This document shows, piece after piece, positions 58,599-64,000 of a stretch of 64,000 nt of DNA; positions within the stretch are counted from its first letter, which is position 1; every line of letters starts with the position of its first letter. The notes beneath the pieces were generated by a model. That model saw only the letters and a list, made by a program, of their open reading frames with translations. It had not been told where the DNA came from and did no database searches. The DNA comes from Penicillium oxalicum (lineage: Eukaryota > Ascomycota > Eurotiomycetes > Eurotiales > Aspergillaceae): positions 620,001 to 684,000 of the forward strand of contig NC_064650.1 in the NCBI RefSeq assembly GCF_001723175.1, written 5' to 3'. The position numbers and the translations under genes are program-made.

Positions 58599-60061
58599 TC
58601 AACTATTGAAAACAGCCTCACCATTTCGCCAGACCGTCTTGACGTTGCGGACCGCGTCAATTGATTCGGTTGGGTCCCCCGAAACCAAGACGAGATCGGC
58701 GAGGCGGCCTTCCTCAATCACGCCGCGATCGGCTAGACGGAAACGCTCTGAGATCTTCGAAGTCGCCGAAGCGAGGGCTTCGATAGGCGTGAAGCGGCAT
58801 CGGTTCACCAGCATCCAGAGCTCTTGATGCACGGAAATGCCACCTCGAGTGCCGGGAAGATCGCCCGACGTGTCCGTTCCACTGGCAATTCACGGCTGTT
58901 AGCAAAATTGCACATCTCCAGGGTCGCAGGTTGAATATCAAAGGAATTGCTCACCAGAGAACATCGATTCCGGCTTCCTTCAGCGTGTAGACCTGCTCAT
59001 AGACATTCTTGATAGTGAACTTGTCTGAGGTGATGTGAAGACACCCAAGCATGTGTTCCTTGTCGGCGCCGTGAAGATGTTTCGAGAACATCTCTCGAGT
59101 TTCCTGCTCCTCGCCACTTGAGGATGCGTGGACGACCAGGGTTGGGATGACAAAAGCGTTATTCTTCTTGAATGCCTGGACGACCTCATCTGTGATGGGG
59201 TCGATGGAGGCGTGTGCCAGACCGTCAACGCCAGCACGTAGAACTTGCAAAGTGGAATGATTAGTCAAGGCGTGAGCAACAGCGACGAAGCCCTCCTTGT
59301 GCGATGCCTCGACCACCATCTTCTGAATTTCGAGAGATGGTGTCGGAACGGGGCGCTCTGGAAAGGGGATCACCATAGTGTGCCCATCTTCTTGCATCAA
59401 TTTGGTGAACCTGTTAATCATGAGACGGGGTTCAGAAGTCAACAACCATGCAAACTACCGCAAGAAAGGTGAAGAGTACTTACGATGCCCCAACAACTTT
59501 GTTCTGAGCAATACATTCATCCACTGATTGCTGATCATGAACATTGGGCCACTTGGATATGCGTTCCTCGAGCTACAGCACATCATGCATGAGCAAGAAG
59601 AACAAAATAATCCATCGTAGTATGACTGTCCGTGAGTCCTGGGAATTACTCACATTTTCTTCCTTTGACACAAGCCTGACAATTGCAGATGGCCAACCAT
59701 TCTTAATTGTTGCGGCACTTCCACAAGACTTGACGTCTGACACATCATGACGCTGACGTGTAATCGCACTGATCTTTTTGAACCATTCGCGCTCATTGTG
59801 CATGTCAAGTACAGTAGTCACACCATATTTGATAGCTGTTTCCAAGAGATTGACATCCTCGAATACATGGACATGGGCATCAATCAAGCCTGGTATCAAG
59901 GTACAACCTCTTGCATCGAGGACGGCACAGCCCGCCGGTGCTGAGAGTGGCTGGTCGAGAGAAACCTTGGAGATGCGGCCAGACTCGATGAGCACATGCC
60001 CGTCTTCTGAGATGGTTTTGTAGCCGTCGAAAAGACGGGCGTTGCAGATCAATGTGGACAT
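58599..60061 (-). CDS. metal-dependent amidohydrolase (imidazolonepropionase-like)
   Basis: Four exons, 59654-60061, 59484-59572, 58955-59410 and 58599-58881, encode 411 aa. The small beta domain at the start (ICNARLFDGY, GHVLIESGRI) leads into the barrel with H63-V-H65 (LIDAHVHVF). Lys169 in FTKLMQEDG is at the position of the carboxylated lysine, His212 (VAHALT) and His232 (AHASID) follow, and Asp321 sits in GTDTSGDLPGTRGG. Together they form a complete two-metal site. The C-terminal AVFNS follows the usual LADLVLVSGDP motif. There is no signal peptide, so it is probably cytosolic. Such enzymes hydrolyse cyclic amides, dipeptides or xenobiotic amides; the substrate cannot be told. It lies 1.1 kb from a sugar-porter gene on the same strand. 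Confidence 0.87.
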
Positions 60062-61133
60062 TTTGGATGCAAATCAAGAGGGGAATGGCCAATAGTGCAG
60101 CCTGAGGGTATATTGGAAGATCACAGAGCTCGGGTAGAGAGATGCCGTGGTGGAATTTTGAGAATAGCTCTTTGGGGAGAAGCCTGCATGGCTTTTTATA
60201 TTGAAAATCGCAAAGTTTGAATATGCCATGAATTCTGTATTACACGAGGGCGTTCTCAATTGTTACAGCCAGGTGGAGAGAATAAAAATTGTCTCAGCGC
60301 TAATGGGAGGCCGAGTAAGATCCACCCAGTAGGTCAATCGACTCACACAAGGACGCTCAATACTTCATGGAAAAGGTAGCCTGGGAGGTCGCCTTTGCAG
60401 AGGCCATTTCGAATTTTAACTCGCTTGCGAATCGCCAATCACGATCGACTTCAAGCGAGAGTCTTACAATCTGACAAAGAACTAATATCCTTAGTCGTTT
60501 AGGCGTGTTGAGTGAGCAAGGTTCGATTAGAGATGTGGATACCGTCACTCAGCTTTGTACCAAGACTGGACTTAGTCGCATACCACTAGCGCGAGGGGGC
60601 TGAACAAGCTTGAAGTCCGTCCGCTCAGCTCGCCCGCTTGAATTCCGAGGCGGAGATTGACTGCGGAGTTTTAGCGGAGTTTACAGATATGTCGGGGGGG
60701 GGGGGACGGGAGGCGGAAGACATCATGTAATGCTCAAGGCTCTTCAGTACGTGGCACTAATAGTAGCCACCAACTGCGGATGGTTTTCTTTTCACGTCAT
60801 AGCTAGTTGGAGAAAAAAAAAAGAATCAATGTTGGTCAAAGCGAACTGTGCCCCGGAAGTGCCATGATCCGACAATGTATGCATGATTTACACGGGTCAT
60901 CAAGATAGCGCACATGTTTCAGGATTTACTCCGCAGTGTCCAAGGTCTTAGCTCGAGTTTCTCGAGTGATCGTGGAAACCCAACAAGAGTATTATGCAAG
61001 AGTTTTGATTGTTAATAGCATTCTAAATCCTAGGCAAAATATGCGGATTGGCTACGAAAACCCTAACATAACCCCGTCTTCTTCGCATCGACAAGACATC
61101 GACAAGGCCATAACATTTGATAGCTGAGTTTGA
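60062..61133. other. intergenic region with poly-G tract
   Basis: This 1.07 kb lies between the amidohydrolase 5' end and the transporter 3' end. A run of 12 G is at 60694-60705 and an A-rich run near 60812-60823. No gene is supported. Confidence 0.5.
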
Positions 61134-63239
61134 TCAAGCTTTCTCGCGAGGAAGCTCAGTGTACTCTTGATGAACATTCCCATCATTTCCAGGCACAGAA
61201 TCAGCCTTGGGCTCCGCCGACTCATTACCTCCAAGAAGAGCGATAAGGCCGATCTCTCGTTCAATGCGCTCTTTACGCTCCTCGTCGGCACGGGCGATAC
61301 CGGTGGCACCGAACAACTCGTCCATCTCCTCAAGGGTACGTCCCTTGGTCTCCGGCACCAAGAAGTAGACATAAAGGGCGCCAATGGTGGTGATCGCACC
61401 GAAGAAGATGAATGCACCAAACTGGGTGCTCTTGATGAAAGGCGAGGTAGCCATCGCGACGGCAAAGTTGTTGAGCTAGAAGAATTATTAGTTAGAAATG
61501 AAGAGAGCCCTTGTATTTGCCTCTTGTAACAATTAGAGGAAGGACTCACCCAGTTGCTGCTGCCACCAAGCGCAACACCCTTGGCACGCATGGACAAGGG
61601 GAAGACCTCAGACACGACGATCCACGCGACCGGGCCCCAGGAATAGGCAAAGTTGATGATGTAAATCCAGATGAAAGCCACACCAACCCAAGCTGCGGTC
61701 TTGTGATTGTCGAAGTCATTCTGGTAGGCCCCAATGATTCCGGCCACGATGAAGTGACAAGATGCCATTCCAATCGCACCAGCGATCAGGATACTCTTGC
61801 GTCCAAATTTGTCAACATATAGAACAGCGGGAATAGTGAAGACAAACTCCATGATTCCCACGACACCAGTGGCGAGAAGATCGAGCTCGTTACCCTGCAA
61901 GCCGATACCATTAAAGATGAATGGCCTGGTCAATCGGTTAGTCGTAGGTCGTGGAGACCATGTGCCGAGGAGATGGGCTTCACTTACGCATAATAGTTGA
62001 TGGCGTTGATTCCGTTCCATTGCTGAAAAGTCATGACCAAGCACTAGAACAAGAAATGTCAGTCTTTCGGTCCGATTCTCAGGGGAATGACTTGATCAGA
62101 ACTTACTGCGACGGCCGATCGCTTAAACAAAGATGGGTTGGTCAAGAGTGACTTGTAGTCGTTGACGAGAATTGCAATCTTGCTTTTGGTCGTTCCATCC
62201 TGATACTGGGGATACTTGGCGGCAGCGGTCTCCTTCTCAAACAAGTACATGGCCTTCACCTCCAGGAATTCGACGCGCACGCCGATATCGTCGGGTGACT
62301 TATTGCGCAGCCACGCCAGGACCTCTAAACACTCCTCCTCGTGTCCTTGATTGATAAGATGACGGGGTGACTGCGGCATGAAGAGGGCCATTCCTGCACC
62401 CAGGGCCAGCGCGGGAATCAACTGAATGCAGACGGGGATCAACCAGGCAGCATCGGACTGGCTCTCGCCAGTTCCGCCGATGTAGTTGCATCCATAGCCA
62501 ATCCAGAAACTGATCATGATACCGAAAGTGATAGCCAATTGCTGAACGGCGACTAGAGATCCTCGAATCTCGGGCGGAGCCTGAAAGAGTTAGTCTTTCG
62601 CATGCGATGGTGGTTTGCATCGTTGAAGAGGAGCGGACACGTACCAGCTCAGCATTGTACAATGGCACAATCATACTCAAACTACCCACACCCAGACCAG
62701 TCACGAAACGACCGGCGAGCACGTAGCTCACCGAGGCGGTGGTCGCCTGCACAATAACACCCACAGTAAAGACACCGACAGCGACGATGCAAGTCATGCG
62801 ACGACCGATGGCGTCGGCAAGATAGCCGTTTACCAATGTACCAATCCAGGCTCCAAGTTCAAGAATCGCAGTCGTAATCGCCTGTCTGGCACCTTCCTCG
62901 GCAGCATACCCTTGAATCTGTGCGTTTTACTGTATTTAGAGATAGCCCCAGGGCGGACGGAGTGTTTGCGTGAACCTACCCGATTCTGAAAAGCGGTCAT
63001 GGTCAAGATAGAAGAGAACATTCCTTGATTGTCTAGATCGAGCATCAGCATTGGAATGATCCTGAATGTCCAGATCTGATCCCGGCCATCTACTCACATC
63101 CATACACAAAGCCACCCAACGAGGCAAACAGAGCAATCGCAAAGGTTCTTCCATTGCTGACTAGGCCTTTGAAGCCCGACTTGCCGGCAAATTGCCGGCG
63201 TTTGGCCGACAAGGCGTGGGCACCACCTGCAGGAGCCAT
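61134..63239 (-). CDS. MFS sugar porter family transporter
   Basis: Seven exons, 63098-63239, 62980-63032, 62645-62917, 62107-62580, 61988-62043, 61550-61925 and 61134-61475, encode 571 aa; introns are 62-74 nt and all phases agree. Family motifs appear in order: GGFVYGYNQGMF in helix 1, NGYLADAIGRRM between helices 2 and 3, [62 protein letters not shown] in helix 7, YVDKFGRKS and VPETKGRTLEEMDELF. About 12 membrane helices are expected in the plasma membrane. It should carry a sugar or related small molecule (quinate, polyol) by proton symport; the substrate is unclear. The C-terminal tail after ELF is long, charged and cytosolic. Confidence 0.92.
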
Positions 63240-64000
63240 GTTGAGAGATCGGCTGGAATGTTATCTTTCGAGGCGGATAGAACTTGTAGTCCAGCAGACG
63301 GTCTCGTTCCCAGAAATTATCGATCAGAGCCAGCCAGCTCTCATATAAGGGGCAGGGCGTCTCGTGGCGCTCAGAGGCGTCCGGCTAAAGCGCCATGTGC
63401 CGTTCCGACCGAAAGCTTCAGGAACACAAGACATGACTTCCGCGGTGCTTGGTATCTTGGAAGACATTAGCCGGTTAGGTGTCTTCGGATATTTGCTGGT
63501 GGGGTAGGGTGATTCGAGATTCAAGGCAGTCGGCGTATACAGTGCCTCCGGTGCACTGCACATGCACTAATCCATGCGGCCAAGACCCAATCAGTGCTTT
63601 CAGACACAATCCTGGCCCACCGAAAGTTGGGCTCCTCTATCGTCTGTCTGTGATGGACTGATTCAAGGTCCCACCGTCTCCGCCACGGTTGATGCGGGGA
63701 AAATCCTCACCGTCCACAGCACGCCCGGTCGCGAATTCAGCCATTTGCAAGCCTGCCCAAAATGCACAGACATCTCTCAGCGCCATTCTCGAAGCAGAGG
63801 CTAAGAGAAGAATTTCTGACACAAACGAACTAGGAAATAAGAATCAGCCCGATGACTGCGTGGCGTCTGGCTGGTGCATGCCGGCAGATCCGGCGCCGTG
63901 AGATTGTGGTGGGCCTTCTGTCGCCCGTGAAGGCGAATGGATTGGGGTTGTTTGAAAACCTGGAGACCGGGGGACCTGGAAAACCGGGGAGGAAACCAGA
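63240..64000. other. transporter upstream region to window end
   Basis: This is the probable promoter of the sugar porter. The open frames on both strands are short and without domains. Any gene beyond the window edge is not visible. Confidence 0.45.

Overview
The window is nuclear DNA of a filamentous ascomycete, most likely of the Aspergillus/Penicillium group (Eurotiales). The evidence is a Woronin-body hexA gene (Woronin bodies occur only in filamentous Pezizomycotina), a Medusa-like developmental regulator, GT-AG introns that are mostly 59-120 nt, wide gene spacing, and pyrimidine-rich gene-free stretches. No tRNA, rRNA, CRISPR array or intact transposon was recognised.

Layout. 1-12.7 kb: a five-exon DUF8032 protein (likely Medusa, 4487-9269) with unusually long introns and a long gene-free upstream region. 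12.7-21.4 kb: a membrane-anchored GH17 glucanase (btgC-like), an SRR1-like protein, a GPI-anchored BIM1/X325 copper-binding LPMO-like protein and a SET-domain protein. 22-31 kb: an epoxide-hydrolase-like alpha/beta hydrolase, a very large Ser/Pro-rich protein with a basic C-terminal tail, and an orphan protein resembling a PD-(D/E)XK nuclease fold. 34-36.6 kb: hexA, preceded by a spliced, AUG-free, in-frame open leader. 36.6-40.7 kb: no gene. 40.7-50 kb: a Cti6-like PHD protein of the Rpd3L deacetylase complex, a conserved protein of unknown function with a CxxC motif, and a four-helix membrane protein. 51.6-63.2 kb: four genes on the minus strand: a mitochondrial-type SDR with an apparent one-base frameshift, mccA (leucine catabolism), an amidohydrolase and an MFS sugar porter.

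The genes do not form one pathway. They are a mix of cell-wall and septal genes (btgC, hexA), developmental and chromatin regulators (Medusa-like, Cti6, SET) and metabolic genes (mccA, SDR, amidohydrolase, transporter). Exon boundaries were read by eye from GT/AG sites and checked by codon phase; there is no transcript evidence. The most unusual signal is the roughly 1 kb leader of hexA: about 815 nt of its spliced length stay open in frame with hexA, and it has no ATG in any frame. Others are a GATA-site cluster at 16999-17081, a perfect 14-bp hairpin at 43479-43510 and the broken SDR.
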